Positions 17,805-25,301 of a DNA stretch of 60,204 nucleotides are shown in pieces. The number at the start of each line of letters is the position of its first letter. Position 1 is the stretch's first letter. Below the pieces are notes generated by a model that saw only the letters and a program-made list of their open reading frames with translations, ran no database searches and was not told the DNA's origin. The DNA lies in assembly GCA_902773835.1 (NCBI GenBank), contig CACYFZ010000010.1, positions 1-60,204 of the forward strand, given 5' to 3'. A program made the position numbers and the translations under genes. Origin of the DNA: an uncultured Eubacteriales bacterium. Lineage in GTDB: Bacteria > Bacillota > Clostridia > Peptostreptococcales > Anaerovoracaceae.

Positions 17805-19299
17805 CTAAACTACCTCCCCATGCAGCCTTCATGATGTCTTCCTGATTGAAATGTTTACTGTCACGATCAATCTCAGCCATTACCTTTCCGCCACGCATTA
17901 CTACGACGCGGTCAGACATACCGAGAACTTCCGGCATTTCCGAAGAAACCATGATTACGCATTTTCCTGCCTTAACCAATCGGTTCATGACATTATATAC
18001 TTCGACTTTCGCACCGACGTCGATACCTCTGGTCGGTTCATCAAATATGTAGATATCCGCATCGGCATTTACCCATTTACCGATTACAACCTTCTGCTGG
18101 TTACCGCCGGACAGCTGTCCCGTGATTTCATCCAGTGAAGGGGCTTTGATTCTGAGATCCGACATATTCCTCTGTCCGTTTTCCTCAATCTTCTTTTCAT
18201 CCAGAAGTACACCCGAAGAGTGTTCCTTAAGACTGGAAAGAATCAGATTGGTACGGATAGGCTGTGCAAGAACAAGTCCCTGGCCCTTTCTGTCCTCTGT
18301 CAGGAGGGCGATTCCGGCCTCGATGGCATGTTCAGGAGATTTGATCTTAACCTCCTTGCCTTTGACTTCGATGGTTCCGCCATCGATAGGATCAGCGCCG
18401 AATACGGCTCTTACTGTCTCTGTGCGTCCTGCACCTACAAGTCCGGCCAAGCCGAGTATCTGACCGCCATAAGCCTCGAAGCTGACATGGTCAAGTACGC
18501 CGCCGATGGTCAAATCCTTGACCTTCAGGAAGCATTCTCCCTTCTTACCGAATTCCTTAGGGAATTGGTTATCAAGTGTACGACCTACCATCGCGGCGAT
18601 AAGTGAGTCATTGTCCCACTCGGAAATATCCTTCGTGGCTATGAACTCACCGTCACGCATTACAGTTACGCGGTCGCAGAGCTCGAAGAGCTCCTCAAGT
18701 TTATGTGATACAAAGAGAATACCGATGCCGCGCGCCTTAAGGTCACGACAGGTTTTCATCAGCTGAGCAACTTCCTTCTCACCGAGTGATGATGTAGGCT
18801 CGTCCATGATGATTACCTTAGCATCGAGTAAAACCGCTTTCGCGATTTCGATCATCTGCTGAATACCCATGCCGTATGTGCCCGCTGCTTTATGAACATC
18901 TACGTCCTGTCCGAGAGATGTCATTATTTCCGAAGCTTTCTTATGCATGCTGTTGTAATCCAGCAGAAAACCCTTTTTAGTCCAGTTATTTATGAATACA
19001 TTATCCGTTACACTCAGGAGCTTTTCGATATTAAGTTCCTGGTATACACAGGCAATACCCTTCGCTTTTGATTCGTTCGGGTCTTTAAATTTGCATTCCT
19101 GACCCTCTACGATAATTTGTCCCTCATCCGGCTGATGTACGCCGGTCAAAACCTTTATCAGTGTTGATTTGCCGGCTCCGTTTTCGCCGATCAAACCATG
19201 TATTTCTCCGGGTTTAATTGTCAGCTGCATATTGCTGAGCGCAACTACACCCGGGAAACGTTTTGTTACATTTCTTAATTCAATAATATTTTCGCTCAC
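17797..19299 (-). CDS. Sugar/inositol ABC transporter ATPase (RbsA/MglA-like)
   Basis: A 500-residue tandem ATPase. The first half has Walker A GENGAGKST (about 38-46) and Walker B VIIMDEPTSS (about 159-168). The second half has a degenerate Walker A GLVGAGRTE, signature LSGGNQQKVV (about 397-406) and Walker B IYIFDEPTRGID. This asymmetry is typical of monosaccharide importers. It overlaps the permease gene and follows the binding-protein gene by about 100 bases that hold a stem-loop, so all three form one import system energised at the cytoplasmic face. Confidence 0.92.
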   Translation of the reverse strand: MSENIIELRNVTKRFPGVVALSNMQLTIKPGEIHGLIGENGAGKSTLIKVLTGVHQPDEGQIIVEGQECKFKDPNESKAKGIACVYQELNIEKLLSVTDNVFINNWTKKGFLLDYNSMHKKASEIMTSLGQDVDVHKAAGTYGMGIQQMIEIAKAVLLDAKVIIMDEPTSSLGEKEVAQLMKTCRDLKARGIGILFVSHKLEELFELCDRVTVMRDGEFIATKDISEWDNDSLIAAMVGRTLDNQFPKEFGKKGECFLKVKDLTIGGVLDHVSFEAYGGQILGLAGLVGAGRTETVRAVFGADPIDGGTIEVKGKEVKIKSPEHAIEAGIALLTEDRKGQGLVLAQPIRTNLILSSLKEHSSGVLLDEKKIEENGQRNMSDLRIKAPSLDEITGQLSGGNQQKVVIGKWVNADADIYIFDEPTRGIDVGAKVEVYNVMNRLVKAGKCVIMVSSEMPEVLGMSDRVVVMRGGKVMAEIDRDSKHFNQEDIMKAAWGGSLDE

Positions 19300-19343
19300 C
19301 TTATCACCTGCTTTTTCTTCTTACAAAAGTTTGTGATAAACAT

Positions 19344-19372
19344 TCCGCCCAGGAGGAAGCCCCCTGAGCGGA
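19344..19372 (-). other. Intercistronic stem-loop after the binding-protein gene
   Basis: TCCGCTCAGGGGG and CCTCCTGGGCGGA (minus strand) form a 13-pair stem with two wobble pairs. No good U-tract follows. Such hairpins commonly raise the stability of the binding-protein message relative to the ATPase and permease. Confidence 0.55.
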
Positions 19373-19397
19373 AATGTATACGCCTTAAGGCGTCTTA

Positions 19398-20408
19398 TTA
19401 TTTACCAAGATATCCGTTAAGAGTATCTTTACGTTCCTGAGCGTTGTCAGGAGTAACTACGTCAGCACCAGAGTCGATGAATGCTTCAAGCTCTTCACCG
19501 TCGATTGCCTTGCAGCAAGCCTCAACTGCCTTGTAGCCCATCTCGTATGCCATCTGAGCAACGGACATAGTCTCTTCACCTGCAAGGATTGAATCGCAAG
19601 CAGAAAGAGTTCCGTCGAAACCGAGGAATACTGTGTTCTTCCAAGCATCATTACCTGCAGCAGCACGTGCAGCAGCCTGAGCCATATCGTCGTTGTTAGC
19701 GCAGATAATAGCTACGCCTTCAGGGTGGTTCTGCATGATAGCTTCCATAGCTGTTGTAGCCTTATCAGCAGTACCGTCAGCATACTGTGTCTCACCGTCA
19801 AGGAATTCGCCACCAGCCTCTGTTACGCCGGCTTTGTATCCTGCGAAACGAGCTTCGTTAGTCTGGTCGCCCTGAACACCTGCGATCTCGATGCACTGAA
19901 TTTTTTCCCAGCCGCGCTCTTTAGCGAGCTCAACAGCCTTAGTAGCACCAAGCTTAGCAGCTTCTTCGTTACCTGTACCTACGAAGGACTTAATCTCAGG
20001 AGCCTCAATCTTTGTGTCAACAGCGAGAATCGGTTTCTCTTTTCCTGCAATCAGTGTTGCAACTGTGTCACTCTGCAGAGGAGCGATTACATAACCGTCA
20101 TACTTGTCGTCGTTCAAGTCTGTCTCGATCATGTTCTGCTGCTCATCGAAAGATGTCTCTGACGGAGGTCCTTTTACCTCTACAGTAACGCCGTTTTCCT
20201 TACCATAAGCCTCAGCACCGGCCTGTACATAACCCCAGTATTCGGAAGATGTTGTCTTCAGAATAACGTCAATTGTCTTGCCGCCGCCAGCAGCTTCTTC
20301 GCCGCCTTCAGCTGGAGCTTCTTCTCCGCCGCCACCGCCACCGCATGCTGCGAGTGCGAATACCATTAATCCGGCGAGAAGTAATGCAAGTAACTTTCTC
20401 AGTTTCAT
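19398..20408 (-). CDS. Periplasmic-binding-protein-type lipoprotein for sugar/inositol import
   Basis: A 336-residue extracellular lipoprotein. The signal peptide starts MKLRKLLALLLAGLMV and ends in the lipobox LAAC (Cys near 22), followed by a Gly/Glu/Ala-rich linker to about residue 45. The rest is a Peripla_BP_4 (LacI-like) ligand-binding domain with TTSSEYWGYVQAGAE, IETDLNDDKYDGYVIAPL, CANNDDMAQAAARA and VFLGFDGT. An in-frame ATG 147 bases upstream is rejected because AAAGGAGG lies just before this one and the peptide is a proper lipoprotein signal. It is the first gene of the inositol cluster, with a strong promoter upstream. Confidence 0.92.
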   Translation of the reverse strand: MKLRKLLALLLAGLMVFALAACGGGGGGEEAPAEGGEEAAGGGKTIDVILKTTSSEYWGYVQAGAEAYGKENGVTVEVKGPPSETSFDEQQNMIETDLNDDKYDGYVIAPLQSDTVATLIAGKEKPILAVDTKIEAPEIKSFVGTGNEEAAKLGATKAVELAKERGWEKIQCIEIAGVQGDQTNEARFAGYKAGVTEAGGEFLDGETQYADGTADKATTAMEAIMQNHPEGVAIICANNDDMAQAAARAAAGNDAWKNTVFLGFDGTLSACDSILAGEETMSVAQMAYEMGYKAVEACCKAIDGEELEAFIDSGADVVTPDNAQERKDTLNGYLGK

Positions 20409-20518
20409 AATGTTTTCCTCCTTTAAAACTATGTTGAAATTACTTAGTCCAACAATAAAAGTGTAAAACATGCACCGCAGTGTAGCAAGAATTGTTAAAT
20501 TATTGACAATGCGGTTGA

Positions 20519-20547
20519 AGAGCCTGATTTGAGGTGCTTCAGGCTCT
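20519..20547 (-). promoter_or_regulatory. Leader stem-loop upstream of the binding-protein gene
   Basis: In the roughly 160-base untranslated leader, AGAGCCTGA (20519-20527) is perfectly complementary to TCAGGCTCT (20539-20547). A competing pair GAGGTG/CACCTC overlaps it, and ACCGCA/TGCGGT can close a second hairpin nearer the ATG. Mutually exclusive stems raise the possibility of regulation in the leader, but I recognise no known riboswitch. Confidence 0.4.
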
Positions 20548-20569
20548 CGCGACACCTCTATTAATTCAT

Positions 20570-20598
20570 ATTATATTTATATGCTCCCCATTTTTCAA
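20570..20598 (-). promoter_or_regulatory. Promoter of the inositol transport/catabolic cluster
   Basis: Minus strand TTGAAA (20593-20598), exactly 17 bases of spacer, TATAAT (20570-20575). This is close to a consensus vegetative promoter. AGGTGCT and its inverse AGCACCT (20630-20636 and 20652-20658) lie just upstream and a further AGGTGCT lies downstream (20532-20538), making these candidate operator half sites. Confidence 0.75.
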
Positions 20599-20629
20599 TC
20601 GCATATTTTTCATTGTAATAACCCTTATC

Positions 20630-20658
20630 AGGTGCTAAATTAATCAGGAACAGCACCT
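20630..20658. promoter_or_regulatory. Inverted repeat between divergent genes (candidate operator)
   Basis: AGGTGCT and AGCACCT are perfect 7-base inverted arms separated by 15 bases, between the inositol promoter and the start of the TauE/SafE gene. The half site recurs at 20532-20538. No regulator gene is adjacent, so the binding protein is unknown. Confidence 0.4.
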
Positions 20659-20701
20659 ATTTCGTTGAAGGAAAATAATCCGACGGAGCGTAATCGAATC
20701 A

Positions 20702-21442
20702 ATGACTATTTCTCTCGGTATTTACATTTTCACAGTTATACTCTTTGCATTTATCATCAAGGGTCTGGTCGGATTCGGAGATCCCCTTTTATACAATCCC
20801 CTGCTTTCAGTAAAGATTGATAATAAATATATATCTCCGGGTCTGCTTCCTGTCTCTCTTCTTTTGAATGCCGTCATTGTGTATCGAAGCCGCGATTCAA
20901 TACGCCCTAAAAAGCTGCTCCCGATATGCTTCTGGATGCTGCTTGGAATAATACCGGGAACCTTATTACTGAAGTATGCCACTTCATGGGTTTTGAAACT
21001 TGTTTTGGGAGTCCTGATTGTTCTGCTCGGAGCGGAAATGATGACCCGTTCCGACGAGCCAAGTTCCAAGCCCAATCCGATATTCATGGCAGTGATGAGT
21101 TTTTCTTCCGGTATGACATCCGCATTGTTCGGGATTAACCTTCTGTTCTTGGTGTATCTCGAGAGAACCAGTTCGGACAGGGATGAGTTCCGCGGAAGCA
21201 TATGTCTTGTCTTTCTTATAGAAAGCATATTCCGTTTGGCGGTTTACGGAGCAAGCGATATTATTACGGCTTTTTCTTTAAGCATCGCAGCAATCTCTCT
21301 TCCTGCCGCACTCATCGGAATGTGGATAGGAATGCAGATAGATAAAAAAATAGACGACTTGCTCATAAGGAAGCTCATCGTCTATGTATTTATTATCGGG
21401 GGAATAAGCACGATCCTCCGTGCTTTGATAACCCGCAGCTGA
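20702..21442 (+). CDS. TauE/SafE family membrane permease
   Basis: A 246-residue integral membrane protein with about seven to eight hydrophobic helices. It shows the family pattern of two related halves, each with a helix pair and a short polar turn (KGLVGFGDPL near 20-29 and SSGMTSALFGINLL near 133-146). The family exports or imports small anions such as sulfite, sulfoacetate or other organosulfur or carboxylate compounds. It is divergent from the inositol cluster and shares its 290-base intergenic region, so co-regulation is possible. Substrate not predictable from the sequence. Confidence 0.8.
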   Translation: MTISLGIYIFTVILFAFIIKGLVGFGDPLLYNPLLSVKIDNKYISPGLLPVSLLLNAVIVYRSRDSIRPKKLLPICFWMLLGIIPGTLLLKYATSWVLKLVLGVLIVLLGAEMMTRSDEPSSKPNPIFMAVMSFSSGMTSALFGINLLFLVYLERTSSDRDEFRGSICLVFLIESIFRLAVYGASDIITAFSLSIAAISLPAALIGMWIGMQIDKKIDDLLIRKLIVYVFIIGGISTILRALITRS

Positions 21443-22009
21443 TTATTGGTTGGTCGGCCAGAAGAGCTCTCCGGCCAGAGCGCTGCTCTCATCAGCCTCC
21501 CCGTTCCACGCGTAGTCCAGTTCGTCAAAATGCTCGAATCTTGTAACGCCCACGGCGCTTACGCCTTCATTTTTTCTGCCCCATCTCGATGTAAGGGTTT
21601 CTATAAAGAAAACGTATTTACCTTCCGCAGTTTCAACTATCCATCTTTCGCTAATATCCATCTTCCCCTTGGAGTCAGCTCCCGCACTGAGGCTGCCCGA
21701 CCCCATAGAGGCGAGTCTGTCTAAATCTATACTGCTCCAATCCGCAAACCCCATAACGTCACTTACACCCTTTTCGGAAATAAGGTTTTTCTCCAGCTTA
21801 GAGCTGTCTCCGTTCTTAAGAGCCTGAATCACTTTTTCGGAATTAACACGGCTGAACTCATGCATGGAATACAGATCGACTTCATCAAAGCTTTCATTTG
21901 CCAGTCTCTGCTCGTATGTATGCACGCTCGTCACAATCGCAATCCCTAAGAAAAGCACTGCGAGTGCTATGAGGAACGCTATTAACTTTTTCTCTGCTGA
22001 ACTTTTCAT
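21443..22009 (-). CDS. Membrane-anchored protein of unknown function
   Basis: A 188-residue protein with a short basic N-terminus, one membrane helix (about 8-27) and an external domain of about 160 residues. I do not recognise the family. The start at 22009 has GAGG just upstream and begins directly before the membrane helix; an in-frame ATG 165 bases upstream runs through the divergent gene's promoter and is rejected. It faces the CHAP hydrolase gene across about 80 bases and ends 1 base from the convergent TauE/SafE gene. Confidence 0.6.
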   Translation of the reverse strand: MKSSAEKKLIAFLIALAVLFLGIAIVTSVHTYEQRLANESFDEVDLYSMHEFSRVNSEKVIQALKNGDSSKLEKNLISEKGVSDVMGFADWSSIDLDRLASMGSGSLSAGADSKGKMDISERWIVETAEGKYVFFIETLTSRWGRKNEGVSAVGVTRFEHFDELDYAWNGEADESSALAGELFWPTNQ

Positions 22010-22087
22010 TGTCCTCAATAATATAGCATTTGTGAACACTTGTCTAATGATGTATATTTGTTCTTGAAGAAAGGACGTGAATTCCAT

Positions 22088-22729
22088 ATGAATGATTACA
22101 ACATTTCTCCCGTAAGCGAAGTTGAAGTCAGACGTCGCATCGCGGAGAGAAAACGCGCCAGAAAGCGTGCCCAAATGCGGAAAAGACGTTTTATCTCCGC
22201 ATGTATCGCCATTCTCATATTCGGACTTGCAGGTTTCGGTATCGGCAAACTCATCGGAAACGGAATCTACAAGCTCACGCTTAAAGAGACTGAGTCCGTA
22301 ACCGCGGATATGCCTATCGTCAGAGAGGCCGTATCACAAGTCGGAAATATAGGCGGCGAGCCTTTCTGGTCATGGTTCGGATTTGAAGAGCAGGTAGATT
22401 GGTGTGCATGCTTTGTATCATGGGCTGAGGATAAATGCGGATATATAGAGTCAGGCGCCGCTCCGAAATTCGCTATGGTGGAAGACGGCTCCGACTGGTT
22501 TATGAACCGCGAGCAGTGGAGTTATATAGGAGAAAAAACTCCCGAAGCAGGAGATCTGATTTTCTTCTCATGGGAACAAAACGGAGCACTGGATCATGTC
22601 GGCATAGTGACGGCAGTTATAGATGACAATGTCTATACCGTCGAGGGCAATTCCAGCAATCGCTGCAGGCAGAAAAGATATAAACTTGAAGATCCGGTTA
22701 TCTACGGCTATGGCCATATAGTCCCATAG
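22088..22729 (+). CDS. Membrane-anchored CHAP-domain peptidoglycan hydrolase
   Basis: A 213-residue protein: a highly basic cytoplasmic N-terminus (about 12-34, rich in Arg and Lys), one membrane helix (about 35-55) and an external CHAP domain. The candidate catalytic Cys lies in VDWCACFVSW (about 118-127), the His in ALDHVGIVTAV (about 174-184), and EGNSS follows as the usual third element. Such domains cleave peptidoglycan amide or peptide bonds. The chosen ATG has AGAAAGGA 12 bases upstream; an alternative ATG at 22040 would add 16 residues. It precedes the CofE-like and ATP-grasp genes in the same direction. Confidence 0.8.
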   Translation: MNDYNISPVSEVEVRRRIAERKRARKRAQMRKRRFISACIAILIFGLAGFGIGKLIGNGIYKLTLKETESVTADMPIVREAVSQVGNIGGEPFWSWFGFEEQVDWCACFVSWAEDKCGYIESGAAPKFAMVEDGSDWFMNREQWSYIGEKTPEAGDLIFFSWEQNGALDHVGIVTAVIDDNVYTVEGNSSNRCRQKRYKLEDPVIYGYGHIVP

Positions 22730-22786
22730 CAGCTCGGGATAATGATTGAGGACACATATAAAAAATAAGAGATAAAGGATATAACA

Positions 22787-23494
22787 ATGGAAGATTATAC
22801 AGTAAACGAAGGTAAGAAAGCCGTTATTGAGGTGGGCGGAGGCAAATACATAAGGATTCCGATAAAAACACATCTCATTACGGAAAAAGACGACATTATT
22901 GAAGTAGCAAAGAAATACGGGCTCCCGGTTCTCAGTGAGCCGGATGATGTTCTTTTCATTTCCGAAAAGTGCGTTGCCTGCACCCAGGGAAGAGCAATTC
23001 CGATCGATGAAATAAAGCCGAGAAAATTGGCATATTTTCTGAGTAGGTTCGTAACCAAAACACCTGCAGGCATCGGACTCGGTATGCCGGAGACCATGGA
23101 ATACGCACTCCGTGAATGCGGCACTCCGCGCATTCTTTTCGCGGCGGGCGTATCAGCTGTAGGTAAAGTATTCAAGCGCAAAGGTTGGTTCTATACCGTG
23201 GCCGGTTATAAAGCACAGTCAATAGACGGGCCTACACCGAATACGATTCCGCCATACAACAAATGCGTTGTTCTCGGACCTCTCGAGCCGGATAAGGTCG
23301 CCAAAGATATCAGCGAAGCTATAGGCTACAGAACGATAATCGTAGATATTAACGACCTGGACGGTAACATCCTGGGAGCACCGGACAGCAGCATCGACAG
23401 AGACTTATACGCAGCTATTCTGAAGGACAACCCGCTTGGACAGGACTGCGAGTCCACACCTATGGGAGTAATTCGAAGCACAGCGTCTGAATAA
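22787..23494 (+). CDS. CofE-like F420-0:gamma-glutamyl ligase family protein
   Basis: A 235-residue protein with the fold signature of the coenzyme F420 gamma-glutamyl ligase domain. IRIPIKTHLI (about 21-30) opens the domain, DDVLFISEKCVACTQGRAIP (about 53-72) matches the ligase core, and TPNTIPPYNKCVVLGP and IIVDINDLDGNILG follow. No F420 pathway genes are nearby and Clostridia usually lack F420, so the substrate is probably another acid or peptide acceptor. It ends 12 bases before the ATP-grasp gene, so the two are probably co-translated partners. Confidence 0.7.
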   Translation: MEDYTVNEGKKAVIEVGGGKYIRIPIKTHLITEKDDIIEVAKKYGLPVLSEPDDVLFISEKCVACTQGRAIPIDEIKPRKLAYFLSRFVTKTPAGIGLGMPETMEYALRECGTPRILFAAGVSAVGKVFKRKGWFYTVAGYKAQSIDGPTPNTIPPYNKCVVLGPLEPDKVAKDISEAIGYRTIIVDINDLDGNILGAPDSSIDRDLYAAILKDNPLGQDCESTPMGVIRSTASE

Positions 23495-23506
23495 GGAGGT
23501 ATTCAA

Positions 23507-24529
23507 TTGCTGAAACCCAGTTATGTAATGAGAGTATTGGGAGGTATGAGCCTTTCAAAGTATAAGGAAGTTTTGGACAGAACCCAGCAGTTTTCCGGAA
23601 TGAGCAGATCCGCCATCACAAAAGATATGGTCAGATCCGCCATCAAATTCGGAGCGGGCTATTTCGATTATCTCACATTCGGATTTTGGGATCTTACGGA
23701 TGAACAAAGAGATACATACCTGACCAGGTTCCGTAACAAAAAACTAATCACGCATTTCAACGATGATACATACGGCGTCATATTTGACGACAAGGAAGTA
23801 TTCAACACCCTCTTTAAGGATTTCATAAAAAGAGACTTCATCAACTTCCAAAGAGCATCAAAAGAGGAGGTTAAAGCCTTCGTTGATAAGCATAAAGTAA
23901 TATTCTGCAAGCCTGTAGAAGGTGCCTGCGGTAAAGGCTGTATGAGAAAAGATATAGCTGATTACGAAAGCTTCGATGCCCTTTATGACGAGCTCGGAAG
24001 AGAGGAGTCGTGGCTTATAGAGGAAGTTTTGCAGCAGCATCCGGATAATGCAAAGGTATACCCTAACGCTATAAACTGCCTTCGTATTATTACGGTAGTA
24101 GATAAAAAGGGAGAGCCTCATGTGATCTTTGCTACACAGAAGTACGGATTAAACGGCCGCGTCGTAGATAATTACGGCTTCGGTACCAGAGTTGACCTTG
24201 AGACCGGTAAAATCTGCTCACCCGGAGTAAGCGGTGATGGTTCAATGGGAATTGTCTATGACGAGCACCCTATGACTCATGTTAAGCTGGTGGGTTACCA
24301 AGTTCCTATGTTTAAGGAAGCCTGCGAACTCGCCAAGGCGGCCTCAAAAGTGGTTCCTCAGGTGCGTTACGTCGGATGGGATATAGCCATCACTCCTGAC
24401 GGTCCCGCGGTCGTTGAGGGAAACAACTACTGTGCTCATGACTTCTGGCAACTTCCGGCACAGACACCGGAAAAGACGGGAATCCTTCCGGTATTTGAAG
24501 CCATAGAGCCGGATTTGAAGGTGAGATAA
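23507..24529 (+). CDS. Sugar-transfer-associated-type ATP-grasp ligase
   Basis: A 340-residue ATP-grasp enzyme. The N-terminal 110 residues are a family-specific extension. VIFCKPVEGACGKGCMRK (about 130-147) carries the ATP-binding lysine and glycine loop, WLIEEVLQQHP (about 168-178) the adenine-hinge, NCLRIITV and GWDIAITPDGPAVVEGNNYC (about 286-305) the Mg ligands. It resembles the sugar-transfer-associated ATP-grasp group seen with glycan or peptide tailoring genes. The start is TTG at 23507 with AAGGAGGT six bases before it. With the CofE-like gene it probably forms an amide-bond-forming pair of unknown product. Confidence 0.75.
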   Translation: MLKPSYVMRVLGGMSLSKYKEVLDRTQQFSGMSRSAITKDMVRSAIKFGAGYFDYLTFGFWDLTDEQRDTYLTRFRNKKLITHFNDDTYGVIFDDKEVFNTLFKDFIKRDFINFQRASKEEVKAFVDKHKVIFCKPVEGACGKGCMRKDIADYESFDALYDELGREESWLIEEVLQQHPDNAKVYPNAINCLRIITVVDKKGEPHVIFATQKYGLNGRVVDNYGFGTRVDLETGKICSPGVSGDGSMGIVYDEHPMTHVKLVGYQVPMFKEACELAKAASKVVPQVRYVGWDIAITPDGPAVVEGNNYCAHDFWQLPAQTPEKTGILPVFEAIEPDLKVR

Positions 24530-24540
24530 AAAGCTTATAA

Positions 24541-24576
24541 AAAGCGGGCGGAACAGCAATTTGTTTCGCCCGCTTT
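24541..24576. terminator. Bidirectional terminator
   Basis: AAAGCGGGCG-GAAC pairs with GTT-CGCCCGCTTT around an 8-base loop, with an A-rich 5' flank and TTTT on the other side. It separates the plus-strand ATP-grasp gene from the convergent minus-strand lipoprotein gene. Confidence 0.85.
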
Positions 24577-24599
24577 TGAATGTATCTCTTTAGCAATCC

Positions 24600-25271
24600 T
24601 TAGAGTGATCCGAAGTCAAACAGGTGCTCCCCAAGTTTTTCTCCTTCTTCTTCCGTACATCCGTAGACATTCTCCTTTTCATCCAGGAGCTCGTAACGAA
24701 CCGTAACATCTACGGGATCGCCGTATTTAGGATTTTCCAGATCTTCGTTGAGTTTGTCTACCAAGAACTTAAATCCGTATTCTGTTTGTTCTGACTCTGA
24801 CATAGCTAAGAATTTATCCGGATCTGCCATAACTTTTTTTTCAAGTTCTTTTTCAAACTCTCCATTGTCCAATGTGTCAAAGATCTTCAGCGGTTCTATG
24901 CTTACGTTAACATCATAACCGCCCTCTTCCAGCTCGGTTGCGTCACCTACTGTGTATTTACACTTTTCGAAAGCCGCTTTGAAGAAATTCCTGTACTCTT
25001 CTTTAAGCTCATCGCTCAGTTCCTGCTCCTTTGTTACAGCGGTCATGATTTCATCGAGAATATCTTCGCGGAACTCTCCTTCTTTTCCTTCTTCAATGTC
25101 CACAAGTTCAACTGTGTGGTCGTGATCTCCGGTGCATATAATATCCAATATTGCCCTGACGTAATTCTGTGCGTCCTCAGGCGTTGGTTTAGCTTTGCAT
25201 CCCGTAAACAGCGAAAGAGACATAACAATCGTCATTATTAACGCTATCAGCACTTTAACTCTTCTCATCAT
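24600..25271 (-). CDS. Lipoprotein of unknown function
   Basis: A 223-residue secreted lipoprotein. The signal peptide has a basic start, a hydrophobic core (about 8-20) and lipobox LFTGC (Cys25). The mature part is acidic and looks like a DUF-type domain common in Clostridia lipoproteins with paired helices and strands; I cannot name a family with confidence. It is followed on the same strand by a terminator and preceded by the acyl-CoA synthetase gene by about 30 bases. Confidence 0.65.
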   Translation of the reverse strand: MMRRVKVLIALIMTIVMSLSLFTGCKAKPTPEDAQNYVRAILDIICTGDHDHTVELVDIEEGKEGEFREDILDEIMTAVTKEQELSDELKEEYRNFFKAAFEKCKYTVGDATELEEGGYDVNVSIEPLKIFDTLDNGEFEKELEKKVMADPDKFLAMSESEQTEYGFKFLVDKLNEDLENPKYGDPVDVTVRYELLDEKENVYGCTEEEGEKLGEHLFDFGSL

Positions 25272-25301
25272 TAACCTTTCCTCCCCATATTTGACCGAAC
25301 T

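Noticed and set aside
22787..23494. Evidence for coenzyme F420 biosynthesis
   Set aside because: Only the CofE-like fold is present; no other F420 genes are near, so the substrate is likely different.
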